Shown: positions 27,000 to 35,773 of the stretch, in pieces | Layout of the letters: every line of letters begins with the position of its first letter | Position numbering within the stretch: the first letter of the stretch is position 1 | NCBI GenBank assembly: GCA_024687845.1 | Contig: JAILEL010000295.1 | Span: forward strand, 62,001-126,000 | Length of the DNA stretch: 64,000 nt | Direction of reading: 5' to 3' | Source: Eubacterium sp. | GTDB lineage: Bacteria > Bacillota_A > Clostridia > Lachnospirales > Lachnospiraceae | The notes under the pieces: generated by a model | Database searches by the model: none | Told to the model about the DNA's origin: nothing | Seen by the model: the letters and a program-made list of their open reading frames with translations, nothing else | Program-made: the position numbers and the translations under genes

Positions 27000-28232
27000 G
27001 TGTCTACCATTGGAATCATATCAGAATACAATCCATTTCATAATGGTCATAAATATCTGCTGGATACAGCTCTGGAAAAAACCGGAGCAGATTATTCAGT
27101 GGCATTAATGAGTGGTAATTTTACACAGCGCGGTATTCCTGCTATGGCTGACAAGTTTACTCGTGCAGAAGCCGCTGTAATCAGTGGAATAGATGTTGTA
27201 TTCGAACTTCCTGTTCTTTTTGCTACTGGAAGTGCAAGAGACTTCGCTACAGGCGCAGTCAGTATATTCGATAGAATGAAGAATATAGATTATATTGCCT
27301 TTGGCGTTGAAAACGATTCCGAAGACCTGTTTAACGAAGTTGCAGACATTATCTATTCTGAACCTCCTGCTTTTAAAGATATGCTTTCTCAGCAGTTTTC
27401 CAAAGGACAGAATTATGCTGCAGCATGTGGATATGCCTTAAAAGAAATATTAGGAAATGATACAGTCGAGATCATTTCTAAGCCAAATAATATTTTAGCT
27501 ATCTCCTACTTTGTTGCGTTAAGAAAGCTTGGTTCAAAAATCAGGCCTATCATAGTTAAAAGAAATGATGGCGGATATTTCAATACTCAGCTCAGTGGAA
27601 CATATTCAAGCGCAACCGCTATAAGGCACGCCCTAAGTAATAACATTGATATAAGTGAATATGTACCAAGAAAATCCTTGAAGGTTTATGAGGAATATTT
27701 TAAAAAGCCTCTGCCTGATGCTGACTGGCTCACACCATATCTTGCATCCAGGCTTATCTATGACAGAAATCTTCCGGCAGATATTACAATGATTGACGGA
27801 ATAATGGATATGACTCCAGAGCTCCTTAACCGGCTCAGGAAAGCTCCACTTCCTATGAGGCAGTTAGAGCTGTCAGATTATCTTAAAACAAAGAATCTGA
27901 CAATGACAAGAGTTAACAGAGTCCTGATACATCTCATCTTAGGAATACAGGACAAAGATCGTCAACTGGCACTTAATAATGGTTGCAGCGATTATATTAA
28001 TCTTCTGGCTTTAAACAAGGATAAATCAAAGCTACTTAAAGAAATCGAAGAAAAATCGGACCTTGAAATAATAAACAAAAAGTCAGCCTTTACACCACAT
28101 AGCAGATTGTCACATAGAATGTGGGAAATGGACAGACTGGCAACTGATTTTTATAATCAGCTCATTTATGAAAACATGAATATAAGACTGCATAGCGAGC
28201 TAAGCAGTTCAGTGAGATCAGTCAAATTATAA
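27000..28232 (+). CDS. tmcAL: tRNA(Met) cytidine acetate ligase
   Basis: Acetylates the wobble cytidine of elongator tRNA-Met using acetate and ATP. 410 residues with nucleotidyltransferase-like motifs: IISEYNPFHNGHKYLL near the N-terminus (the HxGH-type motif), SGNFTQRGIPAM, and KRNDGGYFNTQLSGTYSSATAIRHAL. The start is GTG with AAGGAGA upstream. It is the only well-supported plus-strand gene here, divergent from recA and ending in a bidirectional terminator. Formerly called YlbM. Confidence 0.92.
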   Translation: MSTIGIISEYNPFHNGHKYLLDTALEKTGADYSVALMSGNFTQRGIPAMADKFTRAEAAVISGIDVVFELPVLFATGSARDFATGAVSIFDRMKNIDYIAFGVENDSEDLFNEVADIIYSEPPAFKDMLSQQFSKGQNYAAACGYALKEILGNDTVEIISKPNNILAISYFVALRKLGSKIRPIIVKRNDGGYFNTQLSGTYSSATAIRHALSNNIDISEYVPRKSLKVYEEYFKKPLPDADWLTPYLASRLIYDRNLPADITMIDGIMDMTPELLNRLRKAPLPMRQLELSDYLKTKNLTMTRVNRVLIHLILGIQDKDRQLALNNGCSDYINLLALNKDKSKLLKEIEEKSDLEIINKKSAFTPHSRLSHRMWEMDRLATDFYNQLIYENMNIRLHSELSSSVRSVKL

Positions 28233-28235
28233 ATA

Positions 28236-28276
28236 AAAAATGAGTCAAAGGTCAATCCCTTTAGACTCATTTTTTA
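28236..28276. terminator. Bidirectional terminator between convergent genes
   Basis: AATGAGTCAAAGG and CCTTTAGACTCATT pair around a short loop, flanked by A-runs on the left and T6 on the right, so it can serve tmcAL (plus) and the lysozyme-like gene (minus). Confidence 0.85.
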
Positions 28277-28336
28277 TATCCAGTAATACTATTCAAGTAT
28301 CGAAAACACTTTTTTATCTAAATAATCTTGATAATT

Positions 28337-29323
28337 CTAATATTCTTCATCGTAATTTTCATCTGTATATTCTTCTTCAGAAATATTATCATCAGAAAAA
28401 TCATCCCCATCTGACACATCATTTTCATCTGTACTATCCGATTTGCAATGAGCAAGGATTTCATCAGCATATGCAGCTCTGGAATAAGCCACATCATAAT
28501 AATTCCCCTCTGGACATTCAAATTCGGATACCCAGATATAAACAGCATCAACCACCGTTTCAGAATTTCTAAGTCTAATATCTATATCATTCAGCTCGTT
28601 ATCAAGCAGATATAATATAAAATTCGCCTGCATTTCCGGATTTGCTATATCAAAGTGTTTTCTATGTCCCAGCCCATTTTTACCAAACCATTCCTTTGCA
28701 TAATCATAAAGAGCTTTTTTCTTCTCATAAGCAGTATATTGACAATAACCATACCCACCATTTGTATTAACCCACTGGTTATTAGAATCATAATATCCAT
28801 CTGTTTTACCTTTATATTTTGCCTGAAGAAAATTTTTTTCTTTTATTTTTCGCCGGTTAAGCAGCGAGGTATACTCTTCATCCGTAATACTCCACTCACT
28901 ATTATTAATGTCTTCAAGATTATTCGCCTGAAAACGTGATTCTTCCTTTATATTACACATAAGCCCAAGAACGGCAATTTCATTATAAGAAAAATGCTCC
29001 GACAACACATCCCATAGATATTTTTCTTCATCGATTGGAATTTCTTCCTTCGTAAAAAGAGATTCATCTCTTTCAATCGAAAAAGCAAAAGCACCAAGTA
29101 AAATTATAATCATTGTTAATAACAAGACAAGCATAGTTCCTAATAATTTATCATTATTAGAGCCTTTATATGATTTTCTTTTGCCTGATGTATTTTTACG
29201 TGATGTACTTTTGCCTTGTGTTCTTTTATGCGATGAACTTGTACTCAAAGTTCTACCCCCAGAGGTTTTTCTTTTTTTCTTTTTATAACTTTTATTATAT
29301 TTTTTATTATTTGAATTACTCAA
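28337..29323 (-). CDS. Membrane-anchored phage-tail-lysozyme-like protein
   Basis: Predicted peptidoglycan hydrolase on the outer face of the membrane. 328 residues: a strongly basic Lys/Ser/Thr cytoplasmic tail (1-58), one membrane helix (about 60-82), then a domain with the phage-tail lysozyme pattern: IAVLGLMCNIKEESRF (candidate catalytic Glu at 127/128), GGYGYCQYTAYEKKKALYDYA and QANFILYLLDNEL. An Asp/Glu-rich tail ends it. The start appears to be TTG, 4 nt after the upstream stop, so the two genes are coupled. Family assignment is from motif memory; a role in wall remodelling is inference. Confidence 0.7.
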   Translation of the reverse strand: MSNSNNKKYNKSYKKKKRKTSGGRTLSTSSSHKRTQGKSTSRKNTSGKRKSYKGSNNDKLLGTMLVLLLTMIIILLGAFAFSIERDESLFTKEEIPIDEEKYLWDVLSEHFSYNEIAVLGLMCNIKEESRFQANNLEDINNSEWSITDEEYTSLLNRRKIKEKNFLQAKYKGKTDGYYDSNNQWVNTNGGYGYCQYTAYEKKKALYDYAKEWFGKNGLGHRKHFDIANPEMQANFILYLLDNELNDIDIRLRNSETVVDAVYIWVSEFECPEGNYYDVAYSRAAYADEILAHCKSDSTDENDVSDGDDFSDDNISEEEYTDENYDEEY

Positions 29324-29327
29324 GACA

Positions 29328-29756
29328 TCACCACATATTTAACTTTTTAGCTTTTATCGGAAAAATAATCAAACTAATTATACTTAAAAACGGCATCAAA
29401 TAAAAAGACCAGGTTGCACCATAAGGAACAATGATCTCATAATTTTTTCTGTATCCCATCGTTCCAGATACACTAATTATTGATTCCCGGCCAATATAAT
29501 CGTTGATTGTAGTTTTCAAAGCATATTTATAGCCTTCTTCATCTTCAAAAGTTGTATATTTATTTTTAGTTTTAAATCCATATTCAGTATACATATCAAC
29601 AGCTTTACACTTTTTATCAGTTAACCCACCTGCCATTTTTTTAGAAATCAATCCACCAGCCTGATCAAAAAAGCATAATACAATAGACACAAAAAGAAAA
29701 AACACAAGCATTATCATTACTTCTTTTGGAGAAGCAACTCTAACTTCATTATTCAT
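29328..29756 (-). CDS. Small two-helix membrane protein, unknown
   Basis: 142 residues beginning MNNEVRVASPKEVMIML, chosen because AGGAG lies 8 nt before this ATG; an upstream in-frame ATG would overlap the preceding terminator. One membrane segment near the N-terminus (about 13-32) and another near the C-terminus (about 115-135) enclose an extracellular-looking segment of about 80 residues with several Lys and Tyr. I do not recognise the family. It directly precedes, and is probably translated together with, the lysozyme-like gene. Confidence 0.6.
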   Translation of the reverse strand: MNNEVRVASPKEVMIMLVFFLFVSIVLCFFDQAGGLISKKMAGGLTDKKCKAVDMYTEYGFKTKNKYTTFEDEEGYKYALKTTINDYIGRESIISVSGTMGYRKNYEIIVPYGATWSFYLMPFLSIISLIIFPIKAKKLNMW

Positions 29757-29802
29757 AAAACAGCTCCTACAATTTACATAAATCATTCTTTTTAAGAGAA
29801 AA

Positions 29803-29835
29803 GATGACAGCTGAGATAATACTTCAGCTGTCATC
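29803..29835 (-). terminator. Intrinsic terminator after the coiled-coil gene
   Basis: Perfect 12-bp stem GATGACAGCTGA / TCAGCTGTCATC, followed on the minus strand by TTTTCTCTTAAAAAG. Confidence 0.88.
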
Positions 29836-29853
29836 CTATAAGAATCAACTTAA

Positions 29854-30612
29854 TTATTCATCGAGGAAATCATCATCGTCCTCATCATAATCATCATCAT
29901 ATTCGTCATCATCATAATCCTCATCCTCGTCATCATCTGCTGAGGTTTTGATATCTGCGAATCTGTTTGATGTTTTGTCATACTCTGTATCATCATAATC
30001 TTCATATTTAGAACCATAGCTCTCTCCGGCTCCGGATACGATGCTCTTCGGATCATTATTTATAAGTGCGATGCTTGCTTCAACCTCATCAAGGTTTGTA
30101 TCAAGTGTAAGCATTCCACTTTCAAGACTATCGATAAGATTTCTGTAATTCTCATTTTCTGCATCCAGAGTAGCTTTGATGAATCTTCTCATCTCAGTAA
30201 CCTTGTCCTTAGTATAAAGCATAGCACCCATTCTTACCTCGGTAGCCTCTGCAGTAGCATCATCCACTATCTGCTTTGCTTCATCTCTGGCAGACTCAAG
30301 TATTTCATTTGCTCTTGCATTTGCAAGTTCTGTTATATGATTGGAATCAACAAGACGATTTGCTTCATTTACAGACTCAGAAATAATTGCATCAGAACGA
30401 GTTCTTGCAGAAGCAAGTATAGCCTCCTTATTACGCATTATTTTTTTACATCTCTCAATCTCACTCGGAAGCTTAAGCTTGAGTTCATTGAGCATGCGTT
30501 CCAGCTCATCTTTAGGCACAATAATCTTGTTGGAAGATAAAGGCTGATATTTACAGCTTTCGATAAATACCTCTATCTCATCGATCATTTCTTCAACGCC
30601 TTGTTTACCCAT
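29854..30612 (-). CDS. DivIVA/ATPase-subunit-H-like coiled-coil protein with acidic tail
   Basis: 252 residues, mostly charged helix. After a short N-terminal region (EEMIDEIEVFIESCKY) there is a long predicted coiled coil (about 35-185) with Ala/Glu/Lys-rich stretches such as ANARANEILESARDEAKQIV, resembling DivIVA and V-ATPase H-type stalk proteins. The last ~35 residues are almost pure Asp/Glu/Tyr. No enzyme motif. AGGAGG lies 9 nt before the ATG. It follows coaD by 2 nt in a conserved rsmD-coaD arrangement. Function unknown; a cell-division or envelope scaffold is only a guess. Confidence 0.65.
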   Translation of the reverse strand: MGKQGVEEMIDEIEVFIESCKYQPLSSNKIIVPKDELERMLNELKLKLPSEIERCKKIMRNKEAILASARTRSDAIISESVNEANRLVDSNHITELANARANEILESARDEAKQIVDDATAEATEVRMGAMLYTKDKVTEMRRFIKATLDAENENYRNLIDSLESGMLTLDTNLDEVEASIALINNDPKSIVSGAGESYGSKYEDYDDTEYDKTSNRFADIKTSADDDEDEDYDDDEYDDDYDEDDDDFLDE

Positions 30613-30614
30613 TT

Positions 30615-31112
30615 TTAAAATCCTCCTGAATTATTCTTTACCTTCTCCTCTATTCTGGGAAGTATTATTTCCGGAACAAATCCTTTAACGGATCTTCCAT
30701 AACCAGCAAACTCTCTGACCATACTTGAACTTATAAATGAATATTTAGGGTCAGTTGCCATAAATAAAGTTTCTATATCCGGAGATACCAGATGATTCCC
30801 TTGAGCCATCTGCAGTTCGTTGTCAAAATCTGTTATCTCTCGTAATCCTCTGATTATAACATTTGCATCTTTTTCTTTTACAAAGTCCACCAGAAGACCT
30901 TGATAGCTTTCAATATAAACATTGTCAAATTCCTTGACAACATCCTTTAACATATTAACACGTTCAGCGTGAGAAAACAACGGAGTTTTTTTCACTGAAT
31001 TATTTAACACACAAACATATACAATGTCAAATACTTTCGACGAACGTCTGATAATGTCCAGATGTCCTAATGTTACCGGATCGAAACTTCCGGGATAAAC
31101 TACTTTCTTCAC
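30615..31112 (-). CDS. coaD: Phosphopantetheine adenylyltransferase
   Basis: Penultimate step of CoA synthesis. 165 residues with YPGSFDPVTLGHLDIIRR (HxGH motif) and FISSSMVREFA (the ISSTxVR-type motif). The start is GTG, overlapping the rsmD stop by 4 nt (GTGA) with AAGGAG inside the end of rsmD, so translation is coupled. The rsmD-coaD pair is common across bacteria. Confidence 0.97.
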   Translation of the reverse strand: MKKVVYPGSFDPVTLGHLDIIRRSSKVFDIVYVCVLNNSVKKTPLFSHAERVNMLKDVVKEFDNVYIESYQGLLVDFVKEKDANVIIRGLREITDFDNELQMAQGNHLVSPDIETLFMATDPKYSFISSSMVREFAGYGRSVKGFVPEIILPRIEEKVKNNSGGF

Positions 31113-31666
31113 TCATTCTCCTTCAGGCATAAAAATATATGCTTATTAGTTTTATAATTTTTTATTTTATATATCATAAATCCAGTATCATCAATGAATT
31201 CATAATCTTCATCTGCTCTGGATTCCAATATAATCTTCACATTCTTATTCTTAAAATATAAAGAATCAAGAATCATTACAGCTTCTTTCTCAAGTCCATT
31301 TCCATAAGGCGGATCAATATATATCAGATCAAAATCAACTCTCGAAAGACGTCTAAGATAAGTAAGAGCATCCGACCTTATAATCTCAGATTCATTTTCA
31401 AACTTAGTAAAATGAATATTATGTTTAATTATATTAATAGCATCCTTACTATTTTCAACAAATACGGCACGCTCAGCCCCTCTTGAAAGTGCTTCTATGC
31501 CTATAGAACCACTACCAGCAAAAAGATCGAGTATAACCGCACCAGGAACATCCATCTGAAGACAATTAAAAAGAGTTTCTTTATATTTATCTGCAGTAGG
31601 CCTGGTAGCATCACCCTCTAAAGTTTTAAGCGGAAGACTCCGTCTTGAACCAGCAATAACTCTCAT
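31109..31666 (-). CDS. rsmD: 16S rRNA (guanine966-N2)-methyltransferase
   Basis: Rossmann-fold methyltransferase. 185 residues with RVIAGSRRSLPLKT, RPTADKYKETLFN, SAM-binding LDLFAGSGSIGIEALSRGA and the catalytic IYIDPPYGN. It overlaps coaD by 4 nt. The MITE-like element lies about 160 nt upstream, between it and the GH5 gene. Confidence 0.96.
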   Translation of the reverse strand: MRVIAGSRRSLPLKTLEGDATRPTADKYKETLFNCLQMDVPGAVILDLFAGSGSIGIEALSRGAERAVFVENSKDAINIIKHNIHFTKFENESEIIRSDALTYLRRLSRVDFDLIYIDPPYGNGLEKEAVMILDSLYFKNKNVKIILESRADEDYEFIDDTGFMIYKIKNYKTNKHIFLCLKENE

Positions 31667-31823
31667 CTGATCATCCTCATGTAGAAATTCTCATTTAATC
31701 TTATTTATGTTTATCAAAAATCCTTTAAATAAACATAAAAACACACTCAGAATATAATATCATATTACGTAAACTGTTTTCAACAACATTTTCTATGTAT
31801 CGCAAACCATTGTTAATCTTTTA

Positions 31824-32050
31824 GTTACTATTCACGGTTAACTCAAAAAGCATTCTTAAGTCCACATCGAATACAGCTTATTCTTAAGCAAGCTTAAATA
31901 AGCCTGATATTCGATGTTCTATTGCCTCCTTCGGAGGCACTGAATCATGCTTTTTGAGTTCCTGCTTCGCAGGTGTTATGAGAAAGGTAATCAAAAAGTG
32001 CCTGCAAGCAGTCATTTTTGTTACCTTTCTCATAAACCGTGAATAGTAAC
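31824..32050. mobile_element. MITE-like element, 14-bp perfect ends, 8-bp target duplication
   Basis: Ends GTTACTATTCACGG (31824-31837) and CCGTGAATAGTAAC (32037-32050) are perfect inverted repeats. ATCTTTTA occurs directly outside both ends (31816-31823 and 32051-32058), as expected of an 8-bp target duplication. Inside, further perfect inverted repeats nest: AACTCAAAAAGCAT (31840-31853 / 31947-31960), ACATCGAATA (31864-31873 / 31908-31917), GCCTCC-TTC-GGAGGC (31924-31938), CCTGC/GCAGG (31961-31973) and ATGAGAAAGGTAA (31978-31990 / 32021-32033). No coding capacity. The right duplication contains the TAA stop of the GH5 gene, so the coding sequence stayed intact. Confidence 0.85.
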
Positions 32051-32055
32051 ATCTT

Positions 32056-33738
32056 TTAATCATTCTGAATCTGATTTTTTAACCACAGTCCAGTTTCTGA
32101 TAACTCGTCATCCTTCCAATCAGACAGACTCTTTGTATTCGTATCAAGAAGGGCTGATGTTTCATCCTTATTAGATAGATTCCATCCAGCATACGAGAGG
32201 TTATATTCATCTATCATATTAAACCAATCCTCAGCTGAATCATAATCTATTCCACCGTTTCCTGATGCATCACATATGCTAAATTCAGAAATAAATACAC
32301 ATAGCCCACTCTCATGAGCCTCTTTAACCTTGTCTCTGATATTATCTTTATGTGTAGCCGCATAAAAATGTGTGGTATACGCAATATTTTCCTGACCACT
32401 AATAGGATTTTCTGCTGCTTTATCCACATCCTGCGACCAGGTTGGAGTTCCAACAATAATTATTGCATCCTTATCATTTGATCTTATTACAGGTATGATT
32501 TTTTCAGCATATTCCTTAATGTCTTCCCAAGTAGTACTTCCGTTAGGTTCATTACAGATTTCATAAAGCACATTATCATAATCCGCATATTTAGCTGACA
32601 TCTCATCAAAAAATGTAATTGCTTCATCTTCATTTATAGACGGATTATTATCGCTCAATATATGCCAGTCTACAATAACATACATACCAAGATCAGTAGC
32701 AATATCTACGCCTTCACACACCAGATTCTTTAACTTTGACTTGTCACCGTCCTGACAATATCCACCAGATTCAGCCGTATACATAGCAAGTCTGATAAGA
32801 TTAGCGCCCCAGTCATCTCTCAGAGTTTTAAAACTGTCTTTATTGACATAATCAGGGAACCAGGCCAACCCGTGAGTACTGATACCTTTCAACTGATATT
32901 TATTCCCTTTATTATCTACAATATCCGTTCCTTTTATACTAAGTGCTCCATGATTCTCTAACGGAGTTCCTTTTTCAGGTTCCGTCTTTTCTTTTTTCAT
33001 ATCTTCCTTATCAGCTTTGGACTGAGTAGTCGGTTCTTCCTTTATTTCTGTATAAAGCTTTCCATCTATATAAACGGAAGCCAGCTTCTCAGATAAACCG
33101 TCTTCCTCTTTTTTGAACTTTGCCTGAAAACCAAGCTCAGTAGTACTACCAGAAACAAGGGTTTTATTATAATCTACAGCCTTGCAATACATAGTGTCAT
33201 TCTTGATATTATACTCTGCATTCCATCCATTTTCCATCTTGCCCCCTTTAAAGCCAGAAATGCGCACCTCCCAGTTATCAAGATCAGATTTGGATTTATT
33301 AATTATTTTAACATCATACTGAAATACATAGTAATCTCCATCCTTCCAGTTATTAGATGATGCAATTGTTGCATAGCAGGCATATTTCTTATTATCAGAA
33401 ATATCAGATTTATTTGAATCTTTTTTATCTGAGTCTGAAGCATCAGACTTTTTATCATCCGATGTATTATCTTCCGAAGTCTTGTCATCCGAAGCTTTAT
33501 CTTCCGAAGTCTTGTCATCCTGGGTCTTATCACCAGCATCTGATAAACTCTCATCTGACTTTTCATCAGATGCTTCCGATGCGGTTCCTTCTTCTGAATC
33601 CTGACTATCACTTACAGCAACAGTTTTGTCATCGTTATTTACACTGTTTTTCTTCTGATTTCCAATTATATATCCTGTAAATCCAGCTATCACTATAAGT
33701 AAAGCAAATATGATAAGTATTAAAATTTTTTTACTCAT
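32056..33738 (-). CDS. Surface-anchored GH5 endoglucanase with CBM2
   Basis: Predicted extracellular cellulase. 560 residues: an N-terminal membrane anchor (about 5-27) with no clear signal-peptidase site, an Asp/Ser/Lys repeat linker (about 45-117, DDKTSED-type units), a family-2 carbohydrate-binding module (about 118-235, with NSKSDLDNWEV-like and GWN...GFQAKF features) and a GH5 catalytic domain (about 262-560). The acid/base Glu is E397 in NEP and the nucleophile E485 in FISEF. It follows recG by 35 nt inside an otherwise housekeeping cluster, and its stop codon lies in the target duplication of the MITE-like element. Cellobiose released could feed the GH94 phosphorylase. Confidence 0.9.
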   Translation of the reverse strand: MSKKILILIIFALLIVIAGFTGYIIGNQKKNSVNNDDKTVAVSDSQDSEEGTASEASDEKSDESLSDAGDKTQDDKTSEDKASDDKTSEDNTSDDKKSDASDSDKKDSNKSDISDNKKYACYATIASSNNWKDGDYYVFQYDVKIINKSKSDLDNWEVRISGFKGGKMENGWNAEYNIKNDTMYCKAVDYNKTLVSGSTTELGFQAKFKKEEDGLSEKLASVYIDGKLYTEIKEEPTTQSKADKEDMKKEKTEPEKGTPLENHGALSIKGTDIVDNKGNKYQLKGISTHGLAWFPDYVNKDSFKTLRDDWGANLIRLAMYTAESGGYCQDGDKSKLKNLVCEGVDIATDLGMYVIVDWHILSDNNPSINEDEAITFFDEMSAKYADYDNVLYEICNEPNGSTTWEDIKEYAEKIIPVIRSNDKDAIIIVGTPTWSQDVDKAAENPISGQENIAYTTHFYAATHKDNIRDKVKEAHESGLCVFISEFSICDASGNGGIDYDSAEDWFNMIDEYNLSYAGWNLSNKDETSALLDTNTKSLSDWKDDELSETGLWLKNQIQND

Positions 33739-33773
33739 TATTAATTTGTCTCCAAATATGTTAAATCATAAAT

Positions 33774-35762
33774 TTATAAAACTACTACATCAAGTTTATC
33801 TCCATATTGTAGAGATATATCCTGAGCAAGCCGAAGCATATCAGCATGTTTAAATATATCAGCAACATGAAAATCCATCTCACCACTTTGTCTGATTCCA
33901 AAGAAATCCCCCGGACCTCTGAGTCTCAGATCTTCTGATGCGATAAAGAATCCATCATTTGATTCCTCAAGACATTTAAGTCTTCTGACAGAATCTTCTG
34001 ATTTTTTTACATTTATAAATATTGCATAGCTCTGAGCTTCTCCTCGTCCAACTCTGCCCCGAAGCTGATGAAGCTGTGCAAGTCCAAAACGTTCTGCATT
34101 TTCAATCATAATTACAGTTGCATTGCTATTATTAATACCCACTTCGATAACAGTTGTCGAAACAAGTACATCTATTTCCCTATTCATAAATCTATGAAGA
34201 ATATTTGTCTTCTCATTTTCTTTCATCTTGCCATGCAGATAAGAAACCCTGATACCTTCTCCAAGGTTTTCTTTTAATTCCTCTGTATAACTTATTACAT
34301 CCTCAGCATCTGTAATATCATTTTCTTCAACCATCGGACATATAACATATGCCTGATGTCCTATTCCAACCTGCTGAGATATAAATTTGTATGCTGAAGG
34401 ACGATAATCTGTACCAACAACGCAATTCTTTATTCTTTTACGTTCCGCAGGAAGTTCTTTTATAACTGAAATATCCATATCAGCATAGAGAATTATTGCA
34501 AGGGTTCTTGGAATCGGTGTAGCACTCATTACAATAGTATGCGGACTTTCACCCTTTCCAGAAAGCTTTTCACGCTGCTTTACCCCGAACCTATGCTGTT
34601 CATCAGTGATAACAAGTCCAAGAGATTTGAATTGTACACCCTCCTGAATAATCGCATGAGTTCCAACAACAATGTCACATCTACCACTTTTTATATCTTC
34701 ATATATTTTTCTTTTATCTTTTACAGAAACAGAACCAGTAAGAAGGCAAATGTTTATCTCCATCCCCTCAAACCGTTTCTGCATATCCTCAAAATGCTGT
34801 ACAGCCAGAACTTCTGTTGGAACCATAAGCGCGCCCTGATAACCAGACTTTACAGCCGCAAGTAAAGCAATTTCTGCCACAACTGTTTTCCCCGAGCCAA
34901 CATCACCTTGAATAAGTCTGTTCATAACATGATCAGACTTCATATCATTAAATATATCATCAACAGTCTGTCTCTGACCATTTGTAAGGCTATATGGTAA
35001 CGAGCTTATAAAGTCTTTACACTTCTGCACGCTCGTTTCACTAATAACAAAATCATTTGCTATAACAATTGTTTCTTCCTTAAGCTTTCTGATTTTGATA
35101 AGAAATTCGAGAAATTCATCAAATGCAATTCTCTTTAATGCATTTTTTAATTTTTCTTCATTTTCAGGAAAATGTATTTCTTTTATAGCTTCACCGAGAG
35201 GCATAAGCTGATATTTTTGAACCACTTCATCCGGAAGATAATCAGAAAGAGAACTAATAACAGGCAAAACAGTTTTTACTGCCTTGCTTAAAGAATTATT
35301 AGTAATACCAGCCTTAAGAGAATAAATCGGCTGCATGGTTTTAAGAGCCTTCTCATATTGAAATGGAGTAAAATATTCAGGCATTTCCATAACCCTCATA
35401 TTTCCCTTAAGCTTTATTACACCAAAAAAAACAAAGGATTCGCCTTTATGAAATGCATTTCTGAGAAATGGCATATTAAACCAGACCATCCTTATCGTTC
35501 CCGTTCCATCTGAAGCAGAAAGACCAGTAATTGTATAACGTTTTCCTTTATGAACCTCAACATATGTTACTATTTTACACTTTACAGCAACCCTGTCACC
35601 CTCAGAAGCATCTCTGACACTGACAGGATCACTATATGTTTTATAGGTTCTTGGATAGTACCTGACCAGATCCCGAACAGAATAAATTCCCAGCTTGTTA
35701 AATCCAGTCCTGGTCTTATCCCCTATCCCTTTTATTTTTATTATATCTTCTTCAAGTCTCAT
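33774..35762 (-). CDS. recG: ATP-dependent DNA helicase RecG
   Basis: Branched-DNA helicase for fork rescue and recombination. 662 residues: an OB-fold wedge domain (about 50-170), helicase motif I GDVGSGKTVVAEIALL, motif II as DEQHRFG, motif III MSATPIPRTLAI and motif VI QLRGRVGRG. It lies downstream of the FakA-like gene, as in Bacillus (yloU-yloV-recG). Confidence 0.97.
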   Translation of the reverse strand: MRLEEDIIKIKGIGDKTRTGFNKLGIYSVRDLVRYYPRTYKTYSDPVSVRDASEGDRVAVKCKIVTYVEVHKGKRYTITGLSASDGTGTIRMVWFNMPFLRNAFHKGESFVFFGVIKLKGNMRVMEMPEYFTPFQYEKALKTMQPIYSLKAGITNNSLSKAVKTVLPVISSLSDYLPDEVVQKYQLMPLGEAIKEIHFPENEEKLKNALKRIAFDEFLEFLIKIRKLKEETIVIANDFVISETSVQKCKDFISSLPYSLTNGQRQTVDDIFNDMKSDHVMNRLIQGDVGSGKTVVAEIALLAAVKSGYQGALMVPTEVLAVQHFEDMQKRFEGMEINICLLTGSVSVKDKRKIYEDIKSGRCDIVVGTHAIIQEGVQFKSLGLVITDEQHRFGVKQREKLSGKGESPHTIVMSATPIPRTLAIILYADMDISVIKELPAERKRIKNCVVGTDYRPSAYKFISQQVGIGHQAYVICPMVEENDITDAEDVISYTEELKENLGEGIRVSYLHGKMKENEKTNILHRFMNREIDVLVSTTVIEVGINNSNATVIMIENAERFGLAQLHQLRGRVGRGEAQSYAIFINVKKSEDSVRRLKCLEESNDGFFIASEDLRLRGPGDFFGIRQSGEMDFHVADIFKHADMLRLAQDISLQYGDKLDVVVL

Positions 35763-35773
35763 ATATTTATTTC

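Noticed and set aside
33357..33680. Plus-strand frame opposite the GH5 linker
   Set aside because: It is a shadow of the Asp/Ser-rich repeat linker, with no start signal.
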